This document shows, piece by piece, positions 23,974 through 34,958 of a stretch of 64,000 nt of DNA. The position numbers were made by a program, and so were the translations under genes. The stretch spans positions 62,001 to 126,000 of the forward strand of contig JAAROD010000011.1 in NCBI GenBank assembly GCA_012274445.1, given 5' to 3'. The notes beneath the pieces were generated by a model, which was not told the origin of the DNA, did not search any database, and saw only the letters and a program-made list of their open reading frames with translations. Source of the DNA: Sclerotiophoma versabilis. Taxonomy: Eukaryota > Ascomycota > Dothideomycetes > Pleosporales > Didymellaceae. The first letter of the stretch is position 1. Every line of letters begins with the position of its first letter.

Positions 23974-25621
23974 CAAAGTCAGGGCTGTCTGCCAAGGTAG
24001 CACATAATACGACTAAGTTCCCTCCTAGGAAAGACGACTCTGGTCAGAGGCTGTTTCCAAGGTCGCCGAGCGCAGCAGCGAAGAGTGGGCGTTGAAGTAG
24101 GAAGATTCGCACATGGTCACGCCCCAACACTCCTTCTACAATACACTATCGTCTCGTATTGCTCCAAAGGGTACTTCACCTCCAAATTTACGTTCCTGAA
24201 GCATGAGAGAAAGGGAAAATCCATTTTGCAAAGCAAGACTGAGCTACGCTTGCAGAAAGAGAGCACCCGATCAGCTGTATTCGAGAAGTGCAAGCGAAGA
24301 AGAAGAAGAAGAAGAAGAAGAAGAAGAAGAAGAAGAAGAAGAAGGATCCTTGTTGCGAGCACTGTGTCATTGTCGCGACCCACCGGAAGATGAGTGCCAG
24401 TCGGAGCATCAGGGAAATGTGACTTGGAAATGTGACTTAGAAATGGCCATGATGGCAACAACAGACTCCCACCAGTCACATAAGATACAATGCTCTGGAC
24501 AAGAGCAGCCGGCGAGGATCTTTCATGTTGCTGAAAAGGTCGGAGGCGGTAGTGATGGGAAATGCGGAGCTTAAAAGCTCCTGAACTTATTGGACTGGAA
24601 CCATGTGGTGGACGATAAATGGTGGTACACCAACAACTGGAACTGTTCGCTGAACTCACGGAAATAGCGTCTTTCTTGTACTCGATAGATTGAAGGCGAT
24701 AGACTCTGGAAGTAAATGATAAGAGCTAACGCGCAGGGGTTCTCAGTGAGGGGACGCTCGCGTCTTTACACTTAGCTCACCATGTCAACAAAAGATCAGC
24801 AACCGAAGATCGGAGATCGCTCCTTGCGCAGACATTGATGATACTCGAGCTCATGGTGGATGGAATGAAAGGACGACGTGTCGGTGATGCTGCGACGTTA
24901 AAGAAATTCGCTAGTCTGTTTGGTCTTCACTGAAAGAGGCGAACTTTCTTTCCAGCCATTCACGACCATATCTACTTACCTACCTACCTATCACACAATC
25001 ACTGGCGGGCCCACAGCGACAGCTGTGGGAGGTCGAGTCCCGCTTCGAACATTCATTGCGCCCGCAATTATACATACAGTGCCCAGGCTTGTCGTGACGA
25101 CCGTCCCATCACTAGCGACACAATCTTCTCTGCGTTCACGGATCGTCGGCAACAGTACGACAGCTCCGCCTACCCGGCTCGTGGACGACAAACAACACTG
25201 AGAACTTACTCCAGACTAACGTTATGCCGTCCGATTCGGGCCTTCCTACCCCGGATTATCTCCGCTGTTCAGCAGGTGGCGCTCACCAGCGTGTTGAAAT
25301 CAATACGACCGACATTCATCAGCAAGGAAGCATGGCCATCTTTGCTGAGCACCTTCCCGTTCCTGAAAAGAAACTGTCGTCTCAACTGCACGCCCCCGAA
25401 TGCCAATGCTCCGATTGCAGGAACAATGCTCCCCTGGGTAAATGTGCCCGTGGGGCCCCGCATTACCCATGATTCAGGCACTAAGTTCGGGATATCCGTG
25501 ACCGAGCCCCTGCACGCTCGATCTATGGACTCTGCACGTGCCTGCGCGTCGACAACAAGATAAATATTTTGCTGCTCGCCATTGAACGCCAAGCACACTT
25601 GAGCGTCGTTCTCCAGACACA
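23974..25621. other. Intergenic region (about 1.65 kb) with a GAA tract
   Basis: Frames around 24100-24660 owe their length to the GAA repeat and are not genes. Nothing else coding is supported. The last ~200 bp are probably the promoter of the secreted lyase, with a TATA-like ataaatat at about 25562. Confidence 0.5.
24296..24344 (+). repeat. GAA trinucleotide microsatellite, about 16 units
   Basis: An uninterrupted purine tract (gaa)n of about 49 bp. It lies in a non-genic stretch between the DUF6536 gene and the pectin lyase gene. Confidence 0.95.
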
Positions 25622-27426
25622 ATGGGTGGGTTCAAGCTTCTCAGCCTTGCTGCTCTTGCCAGCTCAACTCTCGCCGCACCACTCGAAGAGCGCGCGAAAC
25701 AGCCTAAAAGCTTCTTCAAAGAAGCCGGCAACTCGACTTGGGTGATTGGAAATGATGTGTGGAACGTTACGCAAAACCTTCAATATGCCACCAAGCTCTG
25801 GTACAAGGGCAAAGACAGAGTCGGACAGGCAGTGGGTCACTATGTGAGCTACAGTAAGTCGAAACGAAGAATGGGAAGCTTCGATACTAACAATACACGC
25901 AGATGGTGCCGCCTCGGATCTTAAGTGGCTATCCGCATCGGTCGTCGACCAAGGTAGTGACTGGATTAACATCAAGTTCACCGCTGCTGAAGGCGACTTC
26001 CATTGGGTCATCTACGACGGCCTCCATGGGTCATACCAGTACTTTGTGAACCACGCTCTGCCGACCCTTGGCGAATTCAGAACGCTCTGGCGCCTCGACA
26101 ACGTCTCATTCCCGAATGCTCGAACCAACGTCAGGGACGGTCCCCTACCAGCACTTTCGGAGTACGCCATCTCAACAAACGTACAGGATGAGACATGGCA
26201 GAAGCCAGACGGAACCTTCTTGACAAAGTATGACTGGAGTAGCAACGTTCGTGATAACGACTTCCATGGTGTTTACGGCGAGGAGGTGGGAAGTTGGTAT
26301 CTGAACCCGGGCAAAGATTACTTCAATGGTGACCACTTGAAGCAGGAGCTATTCGTGCGTATATCAGGGCCCCCCAGTCGTTCCCTGCTAACATGCGTAG
26401 GTGCACCGCGAATCCAAGACTGGCGATGCCGTCCAGCTCAACATGATTCACGGCACACACTACCAAGCCGTCTCGCGCGACGCCTTCGCTGACGGCAAAG
26501 TATGGGGCCCCTGGCTCTGGTACCTGAACGACGGCTCCAAGGAAGACGCCGCTTCCCGCGCCGCACAAGAAGAGGGCAAGTGGCCGTACAAGTGGTACAA
26601 CGACAAGGCCTACCAGTCGCGGGGCAAGGTCCAAGGCCGCCTGCTGCTCTCAGACGGCCGCCCAGCAGCCGGTGCCGCCGTCTTCCTCGGCGACAACAAC
26701 AACTCCACCATCTCAACCCTCGACCAGGGCAAGGACTTCTACTACACCTCCTACGCCGACGAGAACGGCAAGTTCTCCTTCAAGAACGTCCGCACCGGCT
26801 CCTACGCACTGCAAGCCTGGGGCAACGGCGGCGCAATCCGCGACGTCATCACAAACTTCACACAGAACAACGTCGAGATCCGCAAGGGCGACACAACGAA
26901 CCTGAAAGACTTGAATTGGAAGGTCACCGACAGTCGCAAGCGCATTTTTCAAATCGGCGCCTTCGATCGCAAGACCGACGGCTTTGCGCTCGCAGACCCC
27001 GACAAGCCCTTCGAACACGGCCGCATCTCCCGCGCGCCTGGTAACCTGACGTACACAGTTGGTAGCAGCTCGGAAAAGGACTGGTACTTCGGGCAGTCAG
27101 CGTTGGGGACGTGGAGCGTGAACTTCCCCGCGCCCAAGACGGCTGCCGAGGCCAAGCTTACTGTCTCGCTTGCGGGCTTCAGTCAGGGCTCAAGTTGTGA
27201 CATCCTGCTCAACGATGTGAAGATTGGAAATATCACGAGCGCGAGCCTGACGAATAGTCAAGATACGTACCGTGGCGCGACGAGGAATGGAGAGTGGAGA
27301 CTGCTGGAGTTCCCTGTTGGTGCTGGCACGTTCAGAAATGGGACGAATAAGCTGGATATCAAGGTGACTAGGACGACGCAGTGGAGGGGCTGGTTGTGGG
27401 ACAGCCTTGTTCTCGAGCAGGTATAG
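25622..27426 (+). CDS. Secreted rhamnogalacturonan lyase, polysaccharide lyase family 4
   Basis: Exons 25622-25853, 25903-26354 and 26401-27426 join in phase to 569 residues. The start MGGFKLLSLAALASSTLAAP is a clean signal peptide. The N-terminal catalytic domain runs to about residue 290 and contains GDFHWVIYDGLHGSYQYFVN and IHGTHYQAVSRDAF (the HxxH-like region near the active site). Next is a fibronectin-III-like domain from about residue 310 (GRLLLSDGRPAAGAAVFLGD, YYTSYADENGKFSFKNVR). The last part is a CBM-like beta-sandwich ending LDIKVTRTTQWRGWLWDSLVL. PL4 enzymes cut the rhamnose-galacturonic acid backbone of rhamnogalacturonan I by beta-elimination outside the cell. Length and domain order match fungal RGL-B/C type enzymes. 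Fits a plant-associated lifestyle. Intact. Confidence 0.93.
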
Positions 27427-27636
27427 ATGCCAATTAATTCTAGCAAAGTAGCTGATGGAATGGAATCACGATACGAGACCAGATACCCTCTCCCCAGCTG
27501 CGAACGCCGAGTGATGTGAATCGATATAAAACGTGGATGAGTATCTGAACATACTACTGTCACTTCAATTGCTGTCTCGACCATCAGATAACGACAGGGG
27601 GTCACCTTCTCCCTCAACCCAATCCACTATCACAGT

Positions 27637-29940
27637 CTACTTGCCCTCCATCGCCTTCTCATCAGAAGTCGCCTGCTTCGGCGTAGCAGTGCCACTCCCA
27701 TCCATCCTCTCGCCCTCCACAACCTCCACATGCTCGCCCCTCCTCTTCGGCCTCTTACCACTGACATCGCGCCACATGCCGCCAAAGTTCCTCTTCAAGC
27801 TCATCCTACCCTCCCACAGGGGATACACGCCGACGGCAAGCGTGCTGCACATCAGCCAGATGATGCCTACTACGACCCAGCCGGCGAAGAAGCTCGGGCT
27901 GAAGATATAACCTGTGCCGTAGAGGGGCATGGGCCAGAGGATGAGGAGAATGAGGGTCATGGACGCGGTTGTGAACTTCGCGATCTTGCTTGCGCGCAGC
28001 AACTTGGCTTGCTCGGCGGCTTCGGCTTCGGGGGATAGCGCTGCGTGTCGACCGACCAGGGCTTCTGGGTCAAGATGCGCGGCGGCAGCGACATCCGAGT
28101 CGTCGATGAGACGGATGGTTTTCATGGATTGCCAGTCGTAGTTGTCAACGCCAAAGATCAGGGTCAGGAGCGGGATGAAGAGCGCGGGCGAGAGCAGCGC
28201 GACAACGTTACCGGCTAGCATGGGGTTGTTGGCGCCTGAGGTCTCGACGTTGATGACGCCGTCATTGAGCTTGGCGGTTGTGACCAGCCAGGCGATGATA
28301 CTGCAGCAAAGACCCAGCACGGGGGAGAGAGTGGCGGCCCAGAAGTTTTGCCCTTTCCACATCAGTGTTAGGGTGGCGGGGAGCACGGCGGAGGAGATGA
28401 TCACGCCCATTAGGAGGTAGAGGTAGCCCATGCTGATGCCAGCGTAGTGCAGACCGGTGGAGAAAGCAGCCATGACAAGTCCAAAACCAGCGACACAGGT
28501 GTGCGAGGTCCAGACGAGGCGCTTACCGCTGGCGTTAGGGTTGATATAGGTATTGTAGATATCGTAGGTCAAGATTGAGGACACGGCGATGAGCTGTGCG
28601 GAAAAGGCAGAGGTAACGGCCATAAAGACAATGAGGAGAGTTGCGACAGCACCTCCAGATCCGAGAATGGCCGTGGCTGCATAGGGAAGGGTAAGACCGG
28701 CGCTGATATCTGCCTCGGACATCGGATTCGGGTAGGTTGGGAAGTACGGAGTTCCCTGGAGAGCAAGGGCGGCAAGACCCATCGTTGTCGCACACAGCCA
28801 GGGAATAGCGAACCATGAAAGTCCTGGCAGTTATTAATTAGCCTGCTGGCCGCTATGAATGTTACAACTCGAAGCTTACCTCCAATGATGTATCCAGGCA
28901 GCGCATGGACGGGGCTAGCGGCGATGGCCTTATTGTAGTATCCGTTGTCCATGAAGACGGTACCGAAATTACCGATGATGTTGATAACGAAGAAGATGGC
29001 ACCCTCCTTACTCCTCATGGTCAAGTAGCTTCCTCCAGCATTGCCAGCTACAGGCGTGTGAGATGCGAGATCTTGCAGTGCATCGTATACAGCTCTCGGC
29101 GAGCCCAGCCTATCACCAGTAGCATAGGTTGTGAAGGCGAAGGTCAAGATGATGACCAGCAGAATGACAGTGTGGACGTAGTCCGTAAGGAAGGTAGCTT
29201 TGATACCACCAAACATGGTGTAAATGACAACACCAAGCGGTAGCAAGAAGCAAGCTGCAGCAGTAGGGACGCCGGTTAGTGAGGACACGACAGCCGAACC
29301 ACCAGTGAGCAACATGGCTGTGACGAGGATATTGGTAAAAAGGCCGAAAGTGATGTAAACGAAATGCGTGGCTGTCCCATAGCGGGCACGAACTGCCTCG
29401 AGGAAGGTCTGATGTGCTGTTAGAACACAACATCTTGACAGGATAACCATACTTACATGGGCGTTCGGTGCTCTCCTCTTCAACTCGATGGCGACAGTCG
29501 CAAACAGTAGGATCTGTACAGTAGCACCAGCGGCATACCAGAGCGGACCGGAGACACCTGATCTCTGTCAACTTCATGTGTTTCATCGTGGTTCTAACTC
29601 TTTCGCGAATTGTACGCACCATATCGGAAGGCGACACTGCTCGACTGCAACAAAGTCGCAGCCCAAGTCCATGAAGAGACAACAGCACTAGCAACGAGAC
29701 CAGACTTCACAGTACGCCCAGCGGTCGAAAACATTTCCGAAGTTTGCAGTTCATTATTGTATCGTCTAAGAACCCACGTCGTGAAGACCTGCGTTCGTCA
29801 ACGATGATGTCTCGCGTCGTTGTAATGTCACATACCATGCCAAGCGCAAACAAGAAACCGATACCAAGTACGATACCATATCCCCATGCCTGGCCCAAAG
29901 GCGAGGCCGAAGGACCTGTAGGTGCGGGACCGCCTGCCAT
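27637..29940 (-). CDS. dur3: Urea active transporter, DUR3 type (sodium/solute symporter family)
   Basis: The protein starts MAGGPAPTGPSASPLGQAWGYG at 29940 and splices through at least five exons. The frame stays open across all junctions, e.g. LGM-VFTTWVLRRYNNELQ, FRYG-VSGPLWYAAG and PNAH-TFLEAVRARYG. Family hallmarks are SEMFSTAGRTVKSGLVASAVVSSWTWAATLLQSSSVAF, FGGIKATFLTDYVHTVILL and NIIGNFGTVFMDNGYYNKA, with about 15 membrane segments. It imports urea with protons across the plasma membrane. Three GATA-factor motifs lie upstream (listed separately), which suits nitrogen-regulated expression. The C-terminal tail is charged (KRPKRRGEHVEVVEGE). Intact. Confidence 0.93.
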
Positions 29941-30271
29941 GTTGCTGGGTGCAGATGTGTGTCGCGTGAAGCCGTTGGGTTCAACGTCGTCTCAGATCGA
30001 CAGCCCTCATGGTATCTATACATGCGATGATCCACGCCATCTTCAGCTCGTCCTACCAAGAAACTCATAGCTGCTATCGTAACATCTTTCGGATGCGACG
30101 TACAACATGATTCAGGGAGTGTTGATTGGTTGCAGATAATCCAGCGCCGAGGTCGCGATATGCATGTCGAGGAACCAGACCAGAAAAGAAACGATACGCA
30201 AGACCCCAGGAAGTTAAGACAAGCATTAGAGGGTTGTGGTTGGCTTGCTTGCCGGTTTCTTCGCGTGCACT

Positions 30272-30277
30272 GATAAG
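30272..30277 (+). promoter_or_regulatory. GATA-factor (AreA/NIT2-type) motif
   Basis: TGATAAG, which matches HGATAR, lies about 330 bp upstream of the DUR3 ATG. Such short motifs are common by chance; relevance is inferred from the target gene being a nitrogen-source transporter. Confidence 0.4.
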
Positions 30278-30451
30278 CACAGAGAGGCCTGGCGGGCGAC
30301 GGCGGGGTGTGTGGGCATTGCGGAGCATCTGAGCGTTGGGCCCACTAAAAAGGGCGATGATTGTGCTCTCCGCAAGCTAGATGGCTGCCCGAACTCGTTT
30401 CAACTCTGACATGTGGTTGTAAGGCTGATGATTTTGGTGAGGTAAGTCCCA

Positions 30452-30464
30452 GATAGCTGATAAG
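30452..30464 (+). promoter_or_regulatory. Pair of GATA-factor motifs
   Basis: AGATAG and TGATAAG lie within 13 bp of each other, about 515 bp upstream of the DUR3 ATG. Closely paired GATA sites are the usual arrangement for strong AreA/NIT2 binding. Confidence 0.4.
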
Positions 30465-30747
30465 GAGTGGTAGCATTGACCAATGGGAGTTTAGCCGCAG
30501 AGTGTCCGAAGTTCGGGGGCAGGGGTTGAAGCCTTATGCAGAGTATCTGCACAGCATCTCCACGGTTTCGACGAGATATCGTATTAGCATCGAGTAAAAG
30601 GCGAACTGATGGCTCGTGAGACAGACTTTGTGTTGGGATTCACTCGTTTTGGTTGATAGTCTGCTGAAGCCACATGATAACATCGAGTAACGACGCTGCA
30701 GGCGGCACCGAGTTACGACTTGATGGTGAGATGGCTGGCGTTGCTCA

Positions 30748-32678
30748 TCATATCCTCCCCCGTGCCAAGAACCTCATAGGAATATCCACCTCCCTCACTC
30801 TTAGGAATTCCGCACAGTTTTTCCCCAAAAAGTCGACACTCGTCGTACAGCTTACGCCTCGATCCAAGTGATCCTTCAGTAAGAAGTGTACTGCTTTCAG
30901 ACCTGGAAATTCGCATCTCTCGATCCTCTTACCATTGTACTCGTCTGCCAGCAGCTGCATCATAAACTCTGTTGATAAAAGGTTCTGCAGCCACGCATAC
31001 TCATCGTGATGGCGGACCCAGAAGCCTACATTGCAGTCTGAACCCTTGTCGCCTGAGCGTGCATGTACGATGGTACCGAGGGGCGCTCGAACGGTAGTAC
31101 CGAAACTGCTTGGGGCCCTGGCAGCCGCCGTCAAATCCTGTGTGGGCTGCTGCTTTGGCCAAGTTTTTGTATCTGGAGGTGGTGAGATATCTATTGTCTC
31201 TCCAGATACGAGATGGACTTTGTGCTCAATAGCGGATTGAGGTAGAAGCGTGACGTAGTACTCAAACACTTCTTTCGGAAAAGCTTGCCGGAGGTCAAGA
31301 TGCGGTGTTGCGCCTGGGTACGCACACATGATGGGATCGATGCACGGTCGCACGAACTTCGCTGGAGCCAGATCTTCGGCCCTGCGAGCTTGGGCGATCA
31401 CACGAAAGTCGACCGTAGCGGCATTCTGAGTTGCGGGGTTTTCTGCGCATGACCCAATCGTCTGGAATGACAGGTGTGTGAGATTGTGGACGTGAGTACC
31501 CATTTGCGCACGAATGAGCTGCTCCATCATGCGCGCTTTGGTAGGTATGTCCAGGCCAGTCAGAAACCAGTGCACCTCAGCCTGATAGCTGGGTTTTGCT
31601 GTGATGCCAACCTTTGTTGTCGGAGGTGGAGGCGCACCCTGGATACCCTTCAAAGCAACTCGGCTATCTGTGACGTACTCGAAGGAGACGTTATCAAGCA
31701 CAGCAGTCACGTCCGAGTTGAAATACCATGGACCCTGAATCTCGTACAGGAACTGCGACGTCAGTGTGTTGATAGAAACCTCGCCCCCAGAGCCCTTATT
31801 CTTCGTGATGATCACTTGGCCAGACTCTGAGATCTCGACGATAGGATAGCCAGTGTTCTCCCAGCCGAGGCACTCCAGGTCCTTGAAGCCAGTGTAATTG
31901 CCGCCCGTGCTGTATGAGGAGCACTCAGACAAGTGACCTGCCACAAAGGCATTTGCAAGCTTCTGGAGGTCCGACCGTTCCCATCCGTGCCACCAGTACG
32001 CTGCGCCAATGAGCGGACTGGCATCTGACACTCGACCGCAAAGGACGATATCTGCGCCCCTTTCGAAGGCTTTGGCGATGCCCAGTCCGCCGAGGTAGGC
32101 CTGCGCATATATCGGCTCGAACGGCCAATCGTCGAGCTGCTGCCCGGTGCAGATGTTCTCGAACGGTGACTCGCCTCTCTTCTGCGCATCCAGGAGCTGT
32201 GACAGCACCTCGTCGCCAGAGATCCACGCGACACTCAGGTCCAACCCTTTAGAAGCAACCATCCCCGATACTGCTTGATGAAGCTTCTTGGTATCGGACG
32301 CGCCTGCGTTGACAGCAACTTTGATGCCGTGTTTGGCGATGTGCGGGAGGGCAGGCTCGAGGGCTTCGAGAAAGGTGGGCTCATACGCTTCCATTTGCCC
32401 TGTGAAGTGTCAGAATCCACCTGACATGCCTAATACAAGGTCGGGGCCAATACCATTCAACTTGATGTTTGCGCGCGCAGTCATGTTCGCCTCGCTCATC
32501 CAGTCGCCTACGAGCACGTCGATGGGATCAGTGTCAAAGTTGGAAGCCAACAGTGTCATGGCATTGCGGCGGTCGGTAGTCGAGCCAGAGCACCCTGGTG
32601 CATCCGTCAGTACGATGCAGACATGCACAGAGCAGATCGAAGTGTACCTGCAATGCGTATTGCGCGCTGTGATGTCAT
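30748..32678 (-). CDS. AtuA-domain (DUF1446) protein, 607 residues
   Basis: Exons 32648-32678, 32454-32594 and 30748-32399 join in phase. The protein begins MTSQRAIRIAGCSGSTTDRRNAM. Conserved blocks follow: PIDVLVGDWMSEANMT, FLEALEPALPHIAKHGIKVAVNAGASD, ICTGQQ, ADIVLCGRVSDASPLIGAAYWWHGW, GHLSECSSYSTGGNYTGF and YPIVEIS. The C-terminal ~100 residues form the second AtuA-associated domain (LGTIVHARSGDKGSDCNVGFWV). AtuA is encoded in the acyclic terpene utilisation operon of Pseudomonas beside a geranyl-CoA carboxylase; its chemistry is unknown. A fragment of a related carboxylase beta chain lies at the left window edge, 30 kb away, which may be coincidence. The second intron (54 bp) hides a TGA that would otherwise break the frame. 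Confidence 0.9.
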
Positions 32679-33152
32679 GTTGTTGTTGTTAGGATGGTCG
32701 ACTTGATGCTGAGGTCACTGCTATCGAATTTCTTCTAGGCTGCAGCAGCATAGCAGCTTCACAATAGCGGATGAAGAGCATTGTAAGACCTCGGGCGCAA
32801 CAGTAAGGCTTGCTGTTGTGCAGGTGCGGAGTCGCATAGGAGCTGTCAGTGCGAAACCAAGGCGCGGGGGAGCACCCTAGAGTGGAAACGGACTAGCGTG
32901 GTGCTCGCAGGGAAAGAGCACCCGTGCGGCAGCAGCAGCCCTCCTGGGCTCCATCGGAACGTCGTTCTCAAATGACGATAGAGTGCCATGTGTCTAGTTG
33001 GAAGAGCTGGTCCGCGTTAGCACGGTATGACGATCAGTCGACAGCAGCCTGTAAGCACCAAGCGATAAGAAACTGCCAAGTCATTTATTCATGAAGACTA
33101 CGGGTATCATGTCACAACAACAACCTTCCTTCCTCTGTTCGTACTGTGTATC
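32679..33152. other. Intergenic region
   Basis: 474 bp between two minus-strand genes. It is the AtuA-gene promoter and the 3' flank of the MFS exporter. Nothing else is seen. Confidence 0.6.
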
Positions 33153-34958
33153 TTACAATTGGGGCGCATTCGCAGCGCTGACACCACGCTGAGCGCCCGG
33201 TCTTCCCTGATAGCTTGCACCCCTGATAATGCTACCTCTCCTTGAGCCAGGCACGCCAGCTTGGCTGTTGCCTGTAATGGAGTTCACTCTCGAGCCGTAG
33301 GCACCGGGCAAGTGGCTTGCCCTTCTGCCCCCAGTTTCTTCACGAGCACCAGCTAACTGCTGGGCGAACGGCGATCTCTTGCGTAGCACAGGGCCCTTCC
33401 AGTAGATGACGTACACAGACACGACCAGCAGGAGTGAGATGCAGAAAAGGATGGTTGAAGCGTACGCGAGGGGATTTGAGCCGATGTTCTGGAAGAACGG
33501 AGTCGCAGGAAGTGTAAGCACACCAGCCAGGAAGTCGCGCGCCCATCCGTTTCCTCCAGTTGCCGAAGCCGAATAAGGACCGTACGCGCAGATCATGTAG
33601 TCAATGGTGGCCATGTAGATGGCGTAGTTGGCGATACCAATGATAGCGGAGGCGACCATGGAACCGATCCAGTGGAGTGGCGGTCCAGTCGAGGTCCAGG
33701 CGAAGATGATCAGTCCAATTGGCAGGCACGGAGCGGTGAACAGTAACCACCAAAGACGCGCTTCGTACTGTGCAATTTCGTCCCCAGGGCGCTCCTTACG
33801 GAGCCTCTCATTGCGCTTGATGGCAGGGAAGAAGGAGAACCAGGCCAGGAGATAACCGATACCGATGGGGACGAAAGCGAGTCCGATGGCAAAAGTTGCA
33901 AAGTCCCATTGCGCGTACACGAGAGCGTACGATTGCAAGAACATGAAGATGATGGCATCGGAGAAACCAGATAGCAGGGACAAGACAAGCACAATGGGCT
34001 CAGTCAAGAACATACGGAAGGGTCGAATCCAGGTGGTAATGATCTCGTGGGCGCTGAAGCGCTCCTTGAAGGGCGTGAGCTCGTTGGGTCCCCAGACGTT
34101 GACTGGCTTTCCGTTCTTCTCGCCTTCCTGTCTGCGCTTCTTCGCGATGCGGTCCATTAGGACTGTTGTACGCGTCTCGGGGACAAGGATAGCGTGGGCG
34201 ATCTGGACTGCACCGCCGAAAATCAATTGGATCCAGATGTTCCAACGCCATGCGAGGAATTCTTCGACAAAGCCACCAACGATGGGGCCAAGCACAGATC
34301 CACCGACAGACGAGAAGACAATGAAGGCGACAGCGTACTGCTGGTTGTCGGGTTCCCACATGTCGGCAACCATAGCCAAGGTGACGGAGCCACCAGCGGT
34401 TGAGAGACCACCAAGCGTACGGAAGGCGATTATGGTCGCGTAATTGGGCGCAATGCCCACAGGGATTTGGAACACGTTTACAAAGAACAGAGAGAGCTGC
34501 AGAACAGGCCATCGACCCAGCTCCTCAGACCAAGGCGCCCAGAGCTCACATCCAAATGCATATGCGACTAAGAAAGCAGCCGCACCGACACGTGCTGCCT
34601 GAGCGCTAACACCAAATTCTTCGGAAATACCGCCGACTGCATTGCTGTACAGTGATGTGTTGAAGTTCATGGACACCTGGACCATGAAGACAACGGACAG
34701 GATCATCCACTTCTTCCACTCTGGAAACGAGAAGCCAAGTTCTTCATAGCAATCTTCCTCAGTCATCTCGTAACGATCGTATGTGCCGAACTTCTCGTAG
34801 TGGGCACGATCGTCGTCGTGTGTTCCGAGACGAGTTGGGTGCTCGTGCTGCTCATTACCGAGTTCTGACGAGTCCTTCTTTTCTTGGAGAGCAGCTTCAT
34901 TGTTGTGTACGGTTTCCGGATCGTAAATCTCCGGCCTGACCTCTGCGGCGGATGCCAT
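33153..34958 (-). CDS. MFS transporter, DHA1 family (drug/polyamine H+ antiporter type)
   Basis: A single exon encodes 601 residues. A ~100-residue acidic cytosolic N-terminus is followed by 12 membrane segments. The family signatures are the loop 2-3 element APWSEELGRWPVL, the antiporter motif-C-like stretch SSVGGSVLGPIVGGFVEEFL followed by WRWNIWIQLI, and PETRTTVLMDRIAKKRR at the start of the central loop. The GNGWARDFLAGVLTLPATPFF element is typical of the late C-terminal half. The tail is Arg/Ser/Gly-rich. Proteins of this type export polyamines, fungicides or secondary metabolites from the plasma membrane; the substrate is not predictable. No biosynthetic gene cluster flanks it. Confidence 0.9.
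   Translation of the reverse strand: MASAAEVRPEIYDPETVHNNEAALQEKKDSSELGNEQHEHPTRLGTHDDDRAHYEKFGTYDRYEMTEEDCYEELGFSFPEWKKWMILSVVFMVQVSMNFNTSLYSNAVGGISEEFGVSAQAARVGAAAFLVAYAFGCELWAPWSEELGRWPVLQLSLFFVNVFQIPVGIAPNYATIIAFRTLGGLSTAGGSVTLAMVADMWEPDNQQYAVAFIVFSSVGGSVLGPIVGGFVEEFLAWRWNIWIQLIFGGAVQIAHAILVPETRTTVLMDRIAKKRRQEGEKNGKPVNVWGPNELTPFKERFSAHEIITTWIRPFRMFLTEPIVLVLSLLSGFSDAIIFMFLQSYALVYAQWDFATFAIGLAFVPIGIGYLLAWFSFFPAIKRNERLRKERPGDEIAQYEARLWWLLFTAPCLPIGLIIFAWTSTGPPLHWIGSMVASAIIGIANYAIYMATIDYMICAYGPYSASATGGNGWARDFLAGVLTLPATPFFQNIGSNPLAYASTILFCISLLLVVSVYVIYWKGPVLRKRSPFAQQLAGAREETGGRRASHLPGAYGSRVNSITGNSQAGVPGSRRGSIIRGASYQGRPGAQRGVSAANAPQL

Larger units (their letters stand above)
29941..30747. other. 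Promoter region of the urea transporter gene
   Basis: Non-coding between the DUR3 start and the 3' end of the AtuA-domain gene. It contains HGATAR motifs and no supported gene. Confidence 0.6.

Noticed and set aside
24117..24659. Long open frames of 100-180 codons around 24.1-24.6 kb
   Set aside because: They run through a (GAA)16 tract, which is open in most frames, and encode poly-Glu/Leu/Arg without any domain.
32400..32453. In-frame TGA (32410-32412) that seems to break the AtuA-domain gene
   Set aside because: A 54-bp intron (donor after AATG, branch ctgac, acceptor ttcacag) removes it and restores a 607-residue frame with the expected family sequence on both sides. A 21-nt intron was also considered but is too short for fungi.
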